Positions 43,697 to 52,921 of a stretch of DNA of 64,000 nucleotides are shown piece by piece. Source of the DNA: Sphingomonas vulcanisoli (lineage in GTDB: Bacteria; Pseudomonadota; Alphaproteobacteria; Sphingomonadales; Sphingomonadaceae). Made by a program: the position numbers and the translations under genes. The stretch spans positions 51,347-115,346 of the forward strand of contig NZ_JAAOZC010000009.1 of assembly GCF_011761305.1 (NCBI RefSeq), in the 5' to 3' direction. The notes beneath the pieces are model-generated. The model was not told the DNA's origin. It was given only the letters and a program-made list of their open reading frames with translations, and did not search any database. Every line of letters begins with the position of its first letter. Position 1 is the first letter of the stretch.

Positions 43697-45241
43697 ATGA
43701 GCGTGATCGCTTTGGCATCATATGCCGAGGACAAGTGGCTGCAGGCGGGCGGCGGAACGGCACTGGCGTCGGCGGTCGACGGTCATGTCGTTGCCGAAAT
43801 GCCTGCCGCAGCCGATCCGGCCGCGATGCTCGCGCATGCCCGCAGGGTTGGTTCGGCCAACCTGCGCGCGATGACCTTCCAGCAGCGCGGCAAGATGCTG
43901 CGCGCGATGGCCGATGCGCTCACCGCGCGGAAGGAAGAGCTGTACGAACTCTCCTATGAAACCGGCGCGACGCGCGGCGATAGCGCGTTCGATATCGACG
44001 GCGGCATCGGGACTTTGTTCGTCTACGCCTCCAAGGCGAAGAGCCTCCCCGATACGCATGTGCTTGCCGAGGGCGATCGCGAAGCGCTGTCCAAGGGCAA
44101 TTTCGCCGGCCAGCACATCCTCACCCCGCTGCGCGGCGCCGCCGTCCATATCAACGCTTACAACTTCCCGGTGTGGGGCATGCTGGAAAAGCTGGCGCCG
44201 ACGTTGCTCGCGGGCATGCCGGCGATCGTCAAACCGGCCACCGTCGGCGCCTATCTTACCGCCGCCGCCTTCCGCATTCTGATCGAGGCGAATGTCGTCC
44301 CCGCTGGAGCGCTGCAGCTGCTGCTCGGCAGCGCGGGTGACCTGATCGATCGGCTCGACGGGCAGGACGTCGTCGCCTTCACCGGATCGGCCGACACCGC
44401 CGCCAAGCTCAAGGCCAATCCCAACGTCATCGCCAAAGCGGTGCGCTTCACCGCCGAGCAGGACAGCCTCAACGCCTCGGTGCTCGGCCCCGACGCGACG
44501 CCCGACAGCCCCGAATTCGATCTGTTCGTCAAGGAAGTGGTGCGTGAGATGACGCAGAAGGCGGGGCAGAAATGCACCGCCATCCGTCGCGCCATTGTCC
44601 CCGCCGCGCAGATCGATGCCGTTCAGGCGGCGATCGTCGCACGACTCGCCAAGACGACCGTGGGCAACCCACGGGCCGAGGGCGTCCGCATGGGCGCGCT
44701 CGCCGGCCAGGCGCAGCGCGACGATGTCCGCGCCCGGATAGCGACGCTGCGCGAGGAGGCGACTCTCGTCTGCGGCGGCGACGTCCCCGCATTGCTTGAT
44801 GCCGATGGCGAAAAGGGCGCCTTCCTCGCGCCCACTTTGCTCCGCTGCGACACGCCGCTGACCGCCGAAATCGTCCATCGGGTCGAGGCATTCGGGCCGG
44901 TCTCGACGATCATGCCTTATGGCGACATCGCCGAGGCTGCCGAAATCGCGCGCAAGGGCGAAGGGTCGCTGGTATGCTCGCTGTTCAGCCATGATGCGGC
45001 GGCGATCGGCACCTTCCTGATCGAGGCGGCATCGAGCCATGGGCGGATGTTGATCGTCGATCGCGACAGCGCCGCCGATTCGACGGGTCATGGCGCCGCC
45101 ATGCCGCACATGGTCCATGGTGGTCCCGGCCGCGCGGGCGGCGGCGAGGAGCTCGGCGGGCTGATCGGTATGGGCCATTACATGCAGCGCACCGCCATCC
45201 AGGGCGCGCCCGCGACGCTCGATGCGGTCGCCGCGCTGTGA
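43697..45241 (+). CDS. boxD: 3,4-dehydroadipyl-CoA semialdehyde dehydrogenase, BoxD/PaaZ-type
   Basis: The 514-residue aldehyde dehydrogenase starts at an ATG behind GAGAGGAG; the longer frame from 43415 is an artefact. It has Y-N-F-P-V-W-G near residue 155, the Cys nucleophile in G-Q-K-C-T-A near residue 295 and a glutamate in T-A-E-Q-D-S near residue 255. The C-terminal MaoC hydratase domain of full-length PaaZ is absent, which fits BoxD. It oxidises the BoxC product with NADP. Its stop overlaps the next start as GTGA. Confidence 0.92.
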   Translation: MSVIALASYAEDKWLQAGGGTALASAVDGHVVAEMPAAADPAAMLAHARRVGSANLRAMTFQQRGKMLRAMADALTARKEELYELSYETGATRGDSAFDIDGGIGTLFVYASKAKSLPDTHVLAEGDREALSKGNFAGQHILTPLRGAAVHINAYNFPVWGMLEKLAPTLLAGMPAIVKPATVGAYLTAAAFRILIEANVVPAGALQLLLGSAGDLIDRLDGQDVVAFTGSADTAAKLKANPNVIAKAVRFTAEQDSLNASVLGPDATPDSPEFDLFVKEVVREMTQKAGQKCTAIRRAIVPAAQIDAVQAAIVARLAKTTVGNPRAEGVRMGALAGQAQRDDVRARIATLREEATLVCGGDVPALLDADGEKGAFLAPTLLRCDTPLTAEIVHRVEAFGPVSTIMPYGDIAEAAEIARKGEGSLVCSLFSHDAAAIGTFLIEAASSHGRMLIVDRDSAADSTGHGAAMPHMVHGGPGRAGGGEELGGLIGMGHYMQRTAIQGAPATLDAVAAL

Positions 45242-47262
45242 ACACGCCCGCCTCCACCGTATCACGCTGGGAAGTCCGCGACAGGGTTGCCCTTCTCACG
45301 ATCGACAACCCGCCGGTCAACGCCCTGTCGCAGGCCGTGCGCATCGCGCTGTTCGACGCCATCGCGGCGATTTCGGCCGATGAGAGCGTCGATGCTCTGG
45401 TGATCGCCTGCGCGGGCCGGACCTTCATCGCGGGTGCCGATCTGCGTGAGTTCGGCAAGCCTGCGACCGAACCGTTCCTGACCCAGGTGGTCGATGCGAT
45501 CGAGGCGAGCGCCAAACCGGTCGTCGCCGCGATCCACGGCAGCGCGCTCGGCGGCGGCCTCGAAGTCGCGATGGCCTGCCATTATCGCATCGCCGCCCCG
45601 AAAGCGCAGTTCGGCCTGCCCGAGGTCAAGCTCGGCCTGATGCCGGGTGCGCGCGGCACCCAGCATCTGCCGCGCCTGATCGGGGCTGATGAAGCGCTGC
45701 CGATGATCGCGTTCGGCAACAGCATCGGCGCGGACAAGGCGCTGTCGCTGGGGCTGATCGATCGGATCGCCGGGGAGGATCTCGTCGCCGATGCGATCGC
45801 CTTCGCGCGATCGATCGCGGACAAGCCGGTCCCACGTCGCCGGGATCGCAACGCCGCGCTCACATCGCCGACCTTATTCGAGGATTTTCCCGCCGCCAAC
45901 GCGCGCAAGTTCCGCGGGCTCGATGCCCCGCCCGCGATCGTCGAGGCGGTACGCGCGGCTGTGGAGCTGCCGTTCGAGGAAGGCGCGAAGCGCGAGCGTG
46001 AGGTTTTCCTGAAGCTGCGCGAAGGCCCGCAAACCTTGGCGCTCCGCCATCTCTTCTTCGCCGAGCGCGAAGCCGCCAAGGTTCCCGGCCTCGATGGCGT
46101 GGACGCGCGCCCGATCGCCACGGTCGGCGTGATCGGCGCCGGCACGATGGGCACCGGCATCGCCATCAACTTCCTGATCGCCGGCCTGCCGGTAACGCTA
46201 ATGGAAGCCAATCCCGAGGCGCTCGAACGCGGCGCGGCCACAATCGCCAAGACGCTGGCCGACAATGCCAAGAGCGGGCGCATGACGCAGGCCGCCGCCG
46301 ATACGGCGCAGGCGCTGCTCAGCCGGACGCTCATCATCGACGATCTCGGATCGGTCGATCTGGTCATCGAGGCGGCGTTCGAGACGATGGAGGTGAAGAC
46401 CGCGATCTTCTCTGCGCTCGGCAAGGTCGCCAAGCCGAACGCGATCCTCGCCACCAACACCTCCTATCTCGATGTCGATGCGATCGCGGCGGCGAGCGGC
46501 CGGCCCGCCGACGTGATCGGCCTGCACTTCTTCTCCCCGGCCAACATCATGAAGCTGCTGGAGATCGTGCGCGGGCGCGCGACCGCGGACGATGTGCTGG
46601 CAACGGGCCTCGCGCTCGCCAAGCGCATCCGCAAGACGCCCGTGGTCTCGGGCAACGCTTACGGCTTCATCGGCAATCGCCTGCTCGCCGTCCGCCGCCG
46701 CGAGGCGGAGGCGATGCTGGCGGAGGGTGTTTCGCCTTATGCGATCGATGCGGCGATCGAGGCGTTCGGTTTCCCGATGGGGCCGTTTCGGATCGGCGAC
46801 CTCGCCGGGCTCGATCTCGGCTGGTCGGCCGAAACCTCGACCGGGGCGACCATCCGCGAACGGCTGTGCGAGGCAGGCCGCCGGGGCCAGAAGACTGGCG
46901 CCGGCTTCTACGATTATGACGAGAAGCGCCGCCCCAGCCCCTCGCCGCAGGCGATCGAGATCGTCGAGCGCTTCGCGGCCGAGAAGGGCGCCACCCAGCG
47001 CGAGGTGACGGCGGACGCCATCGTCCAGCGGCTGCTCTGGCCGATGGTCGCGGAAGGCGCGCTGATCCTGCGCGAAGGGATCGCGCAGCGCCTGTCGGAT
47101 ATCGATGTGGTGTGGACCACGGGATATGGCTGGCCCGCCTGGACCGGCGGCCCGATGCATTACGGCAAGACCATCGGCTTTAGAACCATCGCGGACGCGC
47201 TAGAAAGTATGGGGGACTATCCGACGGACGCATTGCGCGAACTGGCGGACGAAAAGCCCTAA
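45238..47262 (+). CDS. Enoyl-CoA hydratase/3-hydroxyacyl-CoA dehydrogenase fusion
   Basis: A 674-residue bifunctional enzyme. Residues 1-190 are a crotonase domain (G-S-A-L-G-G-G-L-E-V-A), and from about residue 297 a Rossmann domain begins G-V-I-G-A-G-T-M-G-T-G-I, with the H-F-F-S-P-A-N catalytic His segment and two C-terminal helical domains. FadJ/FadB-like proteins carry out hydration and oxidation of acyl-CoAs; here it would make 3-oxoadipyl-CoA for the thiolase. The GTG start overlaps the BoxD stop. It is the last gene of the plus-strand box operon. Confidence 0.92.
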   Translation: MNTPASTVSRWEVRDRVALLTIDNPPVNALSQAVRIALFDAIAAISADESVDALVIACAGRTFIAGADLREFGKPATEPFLTQVVDAIEASAKPVVAAIHGSALGGGLEVAMACHYRIAAPKAQFGLPEVKLGLMPGARGTQHLPRLIGADEALPMIAFGNSIGADKALSLGLIDRIAGEDLVADAIAFARSIADKPVPRRRDRNAALTSPTLFEDFPAANARKFRGLDAPPAIVEAVRAAVELPFEEGAKREREVFLKLREGPQTLALRHLFFAEREAAKVPGLDGVDARPIATVGVIGAGTMGTGIAINFLIAGLPVTLMEANPEALERGAATIAKTLADNAKSGRMTQAAADTAQALLSRTLIIDDLGSVDLVIEAAFETMEVKTAIFSALGKVAKPNAILATNTSYLDVDAIAAASGRPADVIGLHFFSPANIMKLLEIVRGRATADDVLATGLALAKRIRKTPVVSGNAYGFIGNRLLAVRRREAEAMLAEGVSPYAIDAAIEAFGFPMGPFRIGDLAGLDLGWSAETSTGATIRERLCEAGRRGQKTGAGFYDYDEKRRPSPSPQAIEIVERFAAEKGATQREVTADAIVQRLLWPMVAEGALILREGIAQRLSDIDVVWTTGYGWPAWTGGPMHYGKTIGFRTIADALESMGDYPTDALRELADEKP

Positions 47263-47564
47263 CTTACAGTTTTGGGGATGCCTCCCGAAAGGCTGGCAAC
47301 TCGGCGGCCCGATCGTCGATCGCGGTCAGGCGAGGGAACGCGCAGATTATTGATTGGGTGGATATCGCACGCGATACTCAGCGCCATTTCACGGCGCGGG
47401 CGTGCGGCGGGATTGACCCCAGATAATCGGGTGCGCTGCTCGCCCGCCCGCAGGGCGTAGTTCCGCTTCTCGTGAGCCAGTCCCTTGAGGCGGGAACCAT
47501 CCCTGACGCGATAGCTGGCCGAGGACAGCGCGAAATCGTCGAGGATGATGCGCAGGATGGCAAC
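47259..47564 (-). pseudogene. Remnant of a GST-type maleylpyruvate isomerase (NagL/MaiA family)
   Basis: On the minus strand the frame reads L-S-S-A-S-Y-R-V-R followed by L-K-G-L-A-H-E-K-R-N-Y-A-L-R-A-G-E-Q-R, the exact style of the N-terminus of maleylpyruvate/maleylacetoacetate isomerase. A-P-D-Y-L appears in a shifted frame, and after a deletion M-A-L-S-I-A-C-D-I-H-P-I-N-N-L-R-V is found, a block that normally lies 60 residues further on. The C-terminal half is missing. A frameshift and a deletion make it a pseudogene; it is a fossil of a gentisate pathway. Confidence 0.75.
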
Positions 47565-47578
47565 CGAAAACAGGAGGC

Positions 47579-47722
47579 CTGCCGTGGCCGCGCACCCCCG
47601 CCGCAGCCGCCGCCTGGTCGTTCGAGCGCATCCAACCCCTGCTAGTGGAGGCCGGCGAGCTGATCACCGCTGCCGAGGCCGAACGGCGGCTGCTGATCCT
47701 TGCAGCGGAGCCGCTGCGGCCT
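47579..47722 (+). pseudogene. Remnant of a gentisate 1,2-dioxygenase (N-terminal fragment)
   Basis: The plus strand encodes P-W-P-R-T-P, a run of alanines, then W-S-F-E-R-I-Q-P-L-L and E-A-G-E-L-I-T-A-A-E-A-E-R-R-L-L-I-L, which closely follows the region just before the cupin core of gentisate 1,2-dioxygenase. The frame then runs into the TetR gene on the other strand, so the catalytic cupin domain is gone and no start codon is evident. With the adjacent isomerase remnant it marks a lost gentisate operon. Confidence 0.65.
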
Positions 47723-48437
47723 AATGCTTGTGGGAATCGATCTCTTCGTCGGGCCGCGACAGGCCGACGATGGCGTATGCGAGCTGTTTCTGCGCAACCG
47801 CCTTGAGCGACAACAGCAGCCCATCATCCAATGTCGACCAGCTCAGCATGTCCATCACGCGACTTTGGTTGAAGTGGAAGATCATCGAGATCCCCATCAG
47901 GGACAGCGCATGCATTTCCATTTCGATGGGCTTCATGGGGGTTGCGGCAACGCGCTCGACCGCCATGTAGAATGTCTGGAAGATCGGTAGGCCGATCCGC
48001 GCTTTCATGAAATCGACTGACGCCATTTCGTCATGTTCGACGTCTTCCCACGCCAGCAGCCGCCGAATCGCAGCGCCTTCGTCATCGGAGAAGAAGGCAT
48101 CGATCAGGCAGCTCTGCACGTCGTTGAGAAGGAAGATGATCTCTTCCAGCGTGGCGCCCGCCTGAAGTCCTGACTGACACGCCTGCACGGCAGGCCCGAT
48201 CCTGCGCCAGACCTTGCCCGTCAGTTGATCGAGGCAGGCGCTGTACAGGCCCATCTTGTTGCCGAAATAATATTGGATGGCCGGGGTATTTACCGCGGCG
48301 GCGGCGGCGATGTCGCGAGTCGACGTGCCTTCAAAACCCTGCCGCCCGAAGATGTCGACGGCGGCGTCGATCACCCGCTGCTTGGTCTCCTCGCCCCGCG
48401 GATAACGGCCTCCGATGATGCGTACCCTCGCCGCCAT
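47721..48437 (-). CDS. TetR-family transcriptional regulator of the RND pump
   Basis: The 238-residue repressor has a TetR helix-turn-helix (R-V-I-D-A-A-V-D-I-F-G-R-Q-G-F near residue 20, then T-P-A-I-Q-Y-Y-F-G-N-K) and an all-helical ligand domain of the CecR/DUF1956 kind. The ATG at 48437 follows AAGGGG, so the longer frames are not used. It is divergent from the RND efflux operon; the gap contains palindromes overlapping the pump promoter, so it should repress the pump until a toxic compound binds. Confidence 0.87.
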   Translation of the reverse strand: MAARVRIIGGRYPRGEETKQRVIDAAVDIFGRQGFEGTSTRDIAAAAAVNTPAIQYYFGNKMGLYSACLDQLTGKVWRRIGPAVQACQSGLQAGATLEEIIFLLNDVQSCLIDAFFSDDEGAAIRRLLAWEDVEHDEMASVDFMKARIGLPIFQTFYMAVERVAATPMKPIEMEMHALSLMGISMIFHFNQSRVMDMLSWSTLDDGLLLSLKAVAQKQLAYAIVGLSRPDEEIDSHKH

Positions 48438-48476
48438 TTTCCCCTTCCTATCCATTCTTTCGGTCCCTTTACAGAA

Positions 48477-48515
48477 ATATATCACTTGACACAAGTGTAT
48501 CGCCCGATATATATG
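48477..48515 (+). promoter_or_regulatory. RND operon promoter overlapped by TetR operator palindromes
   Basis: A perfect -35 box TTGACA (48486-48491) is followed after 16 bases by TATATA (48508-48513). The same stretch contains CACTTG-ACA-CAAGTG (48483-48497) and TATCG-CC-CGATA (48498-48509), both perfect palindromes. A repressor bound here would cover the promoter, as expected for the divergent TetR gene. Confidence 0.7.
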
Positions 48516-48574
48516 TTCCATCCGGCATATTTTTGTGCTCGTCGCAAGGCCGCGAACCAATGAGAGATCCGAAC

Positions 48575-49753
48575 ATGACCCGTCTCCTGCTTTGCACGCT
48601 TGCGGCTGCCGGCACGGTACTCAGCGGCTGCGGCAAGGCGCCGCCGCCCGCGCCGCCGCCGCCCTCGGTCGGCTTCGTAACCCTCAAGACCGAGCCGGTC
48701 ACGCTCACGACCGAGCTTCCCGGGCGCATCTCGGCGATGGAGACGTCCGACGTGCGGCCGCAGGTTTCAGGGGTCGTGCGGGAGCGGCTGTTCAAGGAAG
48801 GCTCGATCGTTCACGCTGGTCAGATTCTGTATGTGATCGAAGACGCCCCCTACCGCGCCTCGCTGCTCAATGCGCAGGGGCAGTTGGCCCAGGCGCAAGC
48901 GACGATCCGCTCCACGGCGCTGCAAGCCGATCGCTATCGCCAGCTGGCCGGCGCCAACGCGGTCAGCAAGCAGGATGCCGATAACGCCGACGCATCGGCT
49001 CGGCAGGCGCAGGCGCAGGTCATCACGGCGCGCGGATCCGTTCGCACCGCGCAGGTCAATCTCGGCTTCACCCGCGTCCGGGCACCGATCACCGGACGAA
49101 TCGGCCGATCGCTGGTGACCCCAGGCGCGCTCGTCGCCAACGGCCAGAGCGATGCGCTGGCGACGATCCAGCGGATGGACAGCGTTTACGTCGATGTTTC
49201 GCAATCGGCGGCGCAATTGCTCGATCTCAAGGCGGCGGTCAGCGGCGGCGGCGTCAGCCGCCAGGAACCTGACAGCGCGCGCGTCCAGCTCCTGCTGCCC
49301 AACGGCCAGACCTACGGACAAGAGGGCAAGCTGGAATTCGCCGAGGTAACGGTCGATCAGAATACGGGATCGGTGACGCTGCGCGCCACCTTCCCCAATC
49401 CCGACGGCATGTTGCTCCCCGGCCTGTATGTCCGCGCCCGCATCGTCGAGGGCGTCCAGACGCAAGGCCTGCTCGTGCCCCAGGCGGGAATCTCGCGCAA
49501 CGAGCGCGGGCAGGCAACGGCGCTGGTGCTCGGCCCCGACGACAAGCTCCAGCCGCGCGTCGTCACCACCCGCCAGACGGTCGGCGATAAATGGCTGGTC
49601 ACGGCCGGCCTCAAGCCGGGTGACCGCGTGGTCACCGAAGGGCTGGTCGGCGTGATGCCGGGCATGAAGGTGCAGGCGCATCCGGCCGGCACCGTGCCGC
49701 CCGCGCCGCCGCCGGGCGCCCCTGGATCACAGCCCGGACAGGGACACCCCTGA
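48575..49753 (+). CDS. RND efflux pump periplasmic adaptor (membrane fusion lipoprotein)
   Basis: A 392-residue adaptor of the AcrA/MexA type. It has a lipoprotein signal ending L-S-G-C-G near residue 20, a proline-rich linker, the lipoyl half-motifs (V-R-P-Q-V-S-G-V-V and V-R-A-P-I-T-G-R-I-G), a coiled-coil hairpin around residues 90-150 and a beta-barrel. The ATG at 48575 with GAGAG upstream is preferred to the earlier in-frame starts. It links the inner-membrane pump to the outer-membrane channel encoded downstream. The stop overlaps the permease start (TGATG). Confidence 0.92.
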   Translation: MTRLLLCTLAAAGTVLSGCGKAPPPAPPPPSVGFVTLKTEPVTLTTELPGRISAMETSDVRPQVSGVVRERLFKEGSIVHAGQILYVIEDAPYRASLLNAQGQLAQAQATIRSTALQADRYRQLAGANAVSKQDADNADASARQAQAQVITARGSVRTAQVNLGFTRVRAPITGRIGRSLVTPGALVANGQSDALATIQRMDSVYVDVSQSAAQLLDLKAAVSGGGVSRQEPDSARVQLLLPNGQTYGQEGKLEFAEVTVDQNTGSVTLRATFPNPDGMLLPGLYVRARIVEGVQTQGLLVPQAGISRNERGQATALVLGPDDKLQPRVVTTRQTVGDKWLVTAGLKPGDRVVTEGLVGVMPGMKVQAHPAGTVPPAPPPGAPGSQPGQGHP

Positions 49754-52700
49754 TGTCCCGTTATTTCATCGACCGGCCGATTTTCGCCTGGGTCGTCGCG
49801 ATCGTGCTGATGTTGATCGGCGTGCTGGCGATCCGATCGATGGCGATCGCCCAGTTCCCCAACATCGCTCCTCCCGCAATCTCGGTCACCGCCACCTATC
49901 CGGGTGCCGATGCCCAGACGCTGGAGAATACCACCACGCAGGTCATCGAGCAGCAGCTCAAGGGCATCGATCACCTCAATTATTTCTCCTCGACCAGCGA
50001 TGCGTCGGGAACGGCCGTGGTGACGCTCACCTTCGCGCAAGGCACCAACCCCGATACCGCGCAGGTCCAGGTCCAGAACAAGGTGCAGGCGGCGACCGCC
50101 TTGCTGCCGCAGGCGGTCCAGCTCCAGGGGCTGCGTGTCGCCAAATCGGTCAAGAATTTCGCATTGGTGATCGCGGTCTATTCCAAGGACGGCAGCCACG
50201 ATCAGGACGATATCGGCGACTTGGTCGCGGCCAAGATGCAAGATCCGCTGAGCCGCATCACCGGCGTCGGCGACACCCAATTGTTCGGCTCGCAATATGC
50301 GATGCGGGTGTGGATCGATCCCTACAAGATGCAGGGCCTGAAGATCACAACCGGCGACATCCGCAATGCGATTACCGCCCAGAATGCGCAGGTTTCGGCA
50401 GGACAGATCGGCGGTTTGCCGACCGTGAAGAACCAGGCGATCAATGCGGTAGTCACCGCCCAATCGCGGCTCCAGACCGCCGAGCAGTTCCGCGCGATCG
50501 TGCTCAAGACCAACACCGACGGATCGACCGTGACGCTCGGCGATGTCGCCCGGGTCGAGATCGGCGCGGAAGCCGCCAGCACGATCTCACGCTACAATGG
50601 TCAGCCTGCCAGCGGCATCGCGGTCAAGCTCGCGCCCGGCGCCAACGCGCTGGAAACGGTGCGCAACGTCAAGGCAGAGATCGCGCGCCTGCAAAAGACC
50701 TTCCCTCAGGATATTCAGGTCGCTTATCCGTTCGATTCGACGCCGTTCGTCACCCTGTCGATCCACGAGGTCGTGCAGACGTTGATCGAGGCGGTGGTGC
50801 TCGTGTTCCTCGTCATGCTGCTGTTCCTGCAGAACTGGCGGGCGACGCTGATCCCGACGATCGCGGTGCCGGTGGTGCTGCTCGGCACGTTCGGGATCCT
50901 CTACGCGGTGGGCTTCACGATCAATACGCTGACCCTGTTCGGCACGGTGCTCGCCATCGGCCTGCTGGTCGACGACGCGATCGTCGTGGTCGAGAATGTC
51001 GAGCGGCTGATCAATGAGGAAGGCCTCTCGCCGCTGCAAGCGGCACACAAATCGATGGACGAAGTCAGCGGCGCGCTGATCGGCATCGGCGTGGTGCTGT
51101 CGGCGGTGTTCCTGCCGATGGCGTTCTTCGGCGGCTCAGGGGGCGTGGTCTATCGCCAATTCTCGATCACCATCGTCGCGTCGATGGTGCTGTCGGTGAT
51201 GGTGGCTTTGACGTTGACGCCCGCGCTGTGCGGGACCTTGCTCAAGCCGCGCGCCAAGGAGGAGAAGCGCAAGGGCGGCTTTTCCGGCTGGTTCAACACC
51301 AAGTTCGATCGCACGCGCGATCATTATGCGGGCGGCGTCACCGCCGCGAACCGGCATTGGGTCCGGACGTTGCTGGTCTATGGGCTGGTCTGCGCGGGCA
51401 TGGTGCTGCTGTTCGTGCGGCTGCCCGGCGGCTTCCTGCCCGATGAGGATCAGGGCGTGCTGTTCGCGCAGGTGGTCATGCCGGCGGGAACCCCCGTCGC
51501 CAAGACCGAGGCGGCGATGGCCACGGTGCGCAAGCATTTCCTGGTCGACGAGAAGGACAACGTCGACGGTTTCTTCAACATCTCAGGGTTCAGCTTCGGC
51601 GGCACCGGCCAGAATGTCGGCACGGCCTTCCTGCGGTTGAAGTCGTGGGACGATCGCAAGGGATCGAAGAACAGCGCGCAGCAGATCGCCAACCGGGCGA
51701 TCATGAGCATGGCGCGGGCGGTGCCGCAGGCCAAGGTGATCGCATTCGCGCCGCCGGCGGTGCTCGAGCTGGGCAACGCCACCGGGTTCGATTTCGAATT
51801 GAAGGACAATGGCGATCATGACCACGCCGCACTGACCGCCGCGCGCAACCAGCTGCTCGGCATGTCGATGCAGGACAAGACGCTCACCCAGGTGCGCCCG
51901 AACGGGCTCGAGGATGCGCCGCAGCTAAAGGTCAATCTCGATCTGCCCCGCGCGACCGCGCTCGGGCTCGCCCCGACCGACATCAGCGATACGCTGAGCA
52001 CCGCGCTGGGCGGCGCCTATATCAACGACTTCATCGATCGCGGCCGCGTCAAGAAGGTGTTCGTCCAGGCCGATGCGCCGTTCCGTACCCGGCCCGAGGA
52101 CGTCAACGCGCTGTTCGTGCGCGGCTCCAACAACGTCATGACGCCGATCTCCGCTTTCTCGGATACCAGCTGGACGATGGGGCCGAGCCGGCTCGAGCGC
52201 TACAACGGCGCACCGGCGATGGAGCTGCAGGGCATGGCCGTGCCGGGCAAGAGCAGCGGCGACGCGATGAACGCGATGGCGTCACTGGCCGCGAAATTGC
52301 CGCCCGGCTTCAGCTTCGACTGGACAGGCCTGTCTTATGAACAGATGGCATCGAGCGGGCAGGCGCTGCCGCTCTACGGCCTGTCGCTGCTGATCGTGTT
52401 CCTGTGCCTCGCCGCGCTGTACGAAAGCTGGTCGGTGCCGATCGCGGTGCTGCTGGTCGTGCCGCTGGGTGTGGTCGGCGCGGTGATCGCGGCGACGATT
52501 ACGGGCCTCGACAACGACATCTATTTCCAGGTCGGCCTGATCACCACCGTGGGCCTTGCCTCGAAGAATGCGATCCTGATCGTTGAATTCGCCGAGGAGC
52601 GTGTCGCGGGCGGCATGGGTGTTGTCGAAGCGGCTTTGGAGTCGGCGAAGCTCCGGCTTCGACCGATCCTGATGACCAGCCTCGCGTTCGTCTTCGGCGT

Positions 52701-52920
52701 GCTGCCACTGGCGATTTCGACCGGCGCGGGGTCGGCGGGCCGCCATGCGATCGGCCGCGCGGTGGTCGGCGGCATGCTGTCCGGCACTTTGCTCGCGATC
52801 TTCTTCGTGCCGGTCTTTTTCGTGCTGGTGAAGAAGCTGTTCGGGCATGAGGACGAGAAGCACCCCGCCGATACCAGCGAAGAGCCGACGCTCTCCTCCG
52901 CCTCGCCGCAAGGGGAATGA
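49753..52920 (+). CDS. RND multidrug efflux permease (HAE1 family)
   Basis: A full-length 1055-residue inner-membrane pump of the AcrB/MexB family. It starts M-S-R-Y-F-I-D-R-P-I-F-A-W, has 12 expected membrane segments with two large periplasmic loops, the proton-relay D-D motif in L-L-V-D-D-A-I-V-V-V-E-N near residue 410, and the C-terminal G-L-A-S-K-N-A-I-L-I-V-E-F-A block. It exports hydrophobic compounds with protons. Near aromatic pathways it likely gives tolerance to substrates or solvents; the true spectrum is unknown. Confidence 0.95.
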   Translation: MSRYFIDRPIFAWVVAIVLMLIGVLAIRSMAIAQFPNIAPPAISVTATYPGADAQTLENTTTQVIEQQLKGIDHLNYFSSTSDASGTAVVTLTFAQGTNPDTAQVQVQNKVQAATALLPQAVQLQGLRVAKSVKNFALVIAVYSKDGSHDQDDIGDLVAAKMQDPLSRITGVGDTQLFGSQYAMRVWIDPYKMQGLKITTGDIRNAITAQNAQVSAGQIGGLPTVKNQAINAVVTAQSRLQTAEQFRAIVLKTNTDGSTVTLGDVARVEIGAEAASTISRYNGQPASGIAVKLAPGANALETVRNVKAEIARLQKTFPQDIQVAYPFDSTPFVTLSIHEVVQTLIEAVVLVFLVMLLFLQNWRATLIPTIAVPVVLLGTFGILYAVGFTINTLTLFGTVLAIGLLVDDAIVVVENVERLINEEGLSPLQAAHKSMDEVSGALIGIGVVLSAVFLPMAFFGGSGGVVYRQFSITIVASMVLSVMVALTLTPALCGTLLKPRAKEEKRKGGFSGWFNTKFDRTRDHYAGGVTAANRHWVRTLLVYGLVCAGMVLLFVRLPGGFLPDEDQGVLFAQVVMPAGTPVAKTEAAMATVRKHFLVDEKDNVDGFFNISGFSFGGTGQNVGTAFLRLKSWDDRKGSKNSAQQIANRAIMSMARAVPQAKVIAFAPPAVLELGNATGFDFELKDNGDHDHAALTAARNQLLGMSMQDKTLTQVRPNGLEDAPQLKVNLDLPRATALGLAPTDISDTLSTALGGAYINDFIDRGRVKKVFVQADAPFRTRPEDVNALFVRGSNNVMTPISAFSDTSWTMGPSRLERYNGAPAMELQGMAVPGKSSGDAMNAMASLAAKLPPGFSFDWTGLSYEQMASSGQALPLYGLSLLIVFLCLAALYESWSVPIAVLLVVPLGVVGAVIAATITGLDNDIYFQVGLITTVGLASKNAILIVEFAEERVAGGMGVVEAALESAKLRLRPILMTSLAFVFGVLPLAISTGAGSAGRHAIGRAVVGGMLSGTLLAIFFVPVFFVLVKKLFGHEDEKHPADTSEEPTLSSASPQGE

Positions 52921-52921
52921 T

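Noticed and set aside
43718..45265. Minus-strand open frame of 515 codons opposite boxD
   Set aside because: boxD is supported by catalytic motifs and spacing; the reverse frame has no domain pattern.
47272..47460. Small plus-strand open frame after the paaH-like fusion gene
   Set aside because: The stretch is better explained by the maleylpyruvate isomerase remnant on the minus strand.
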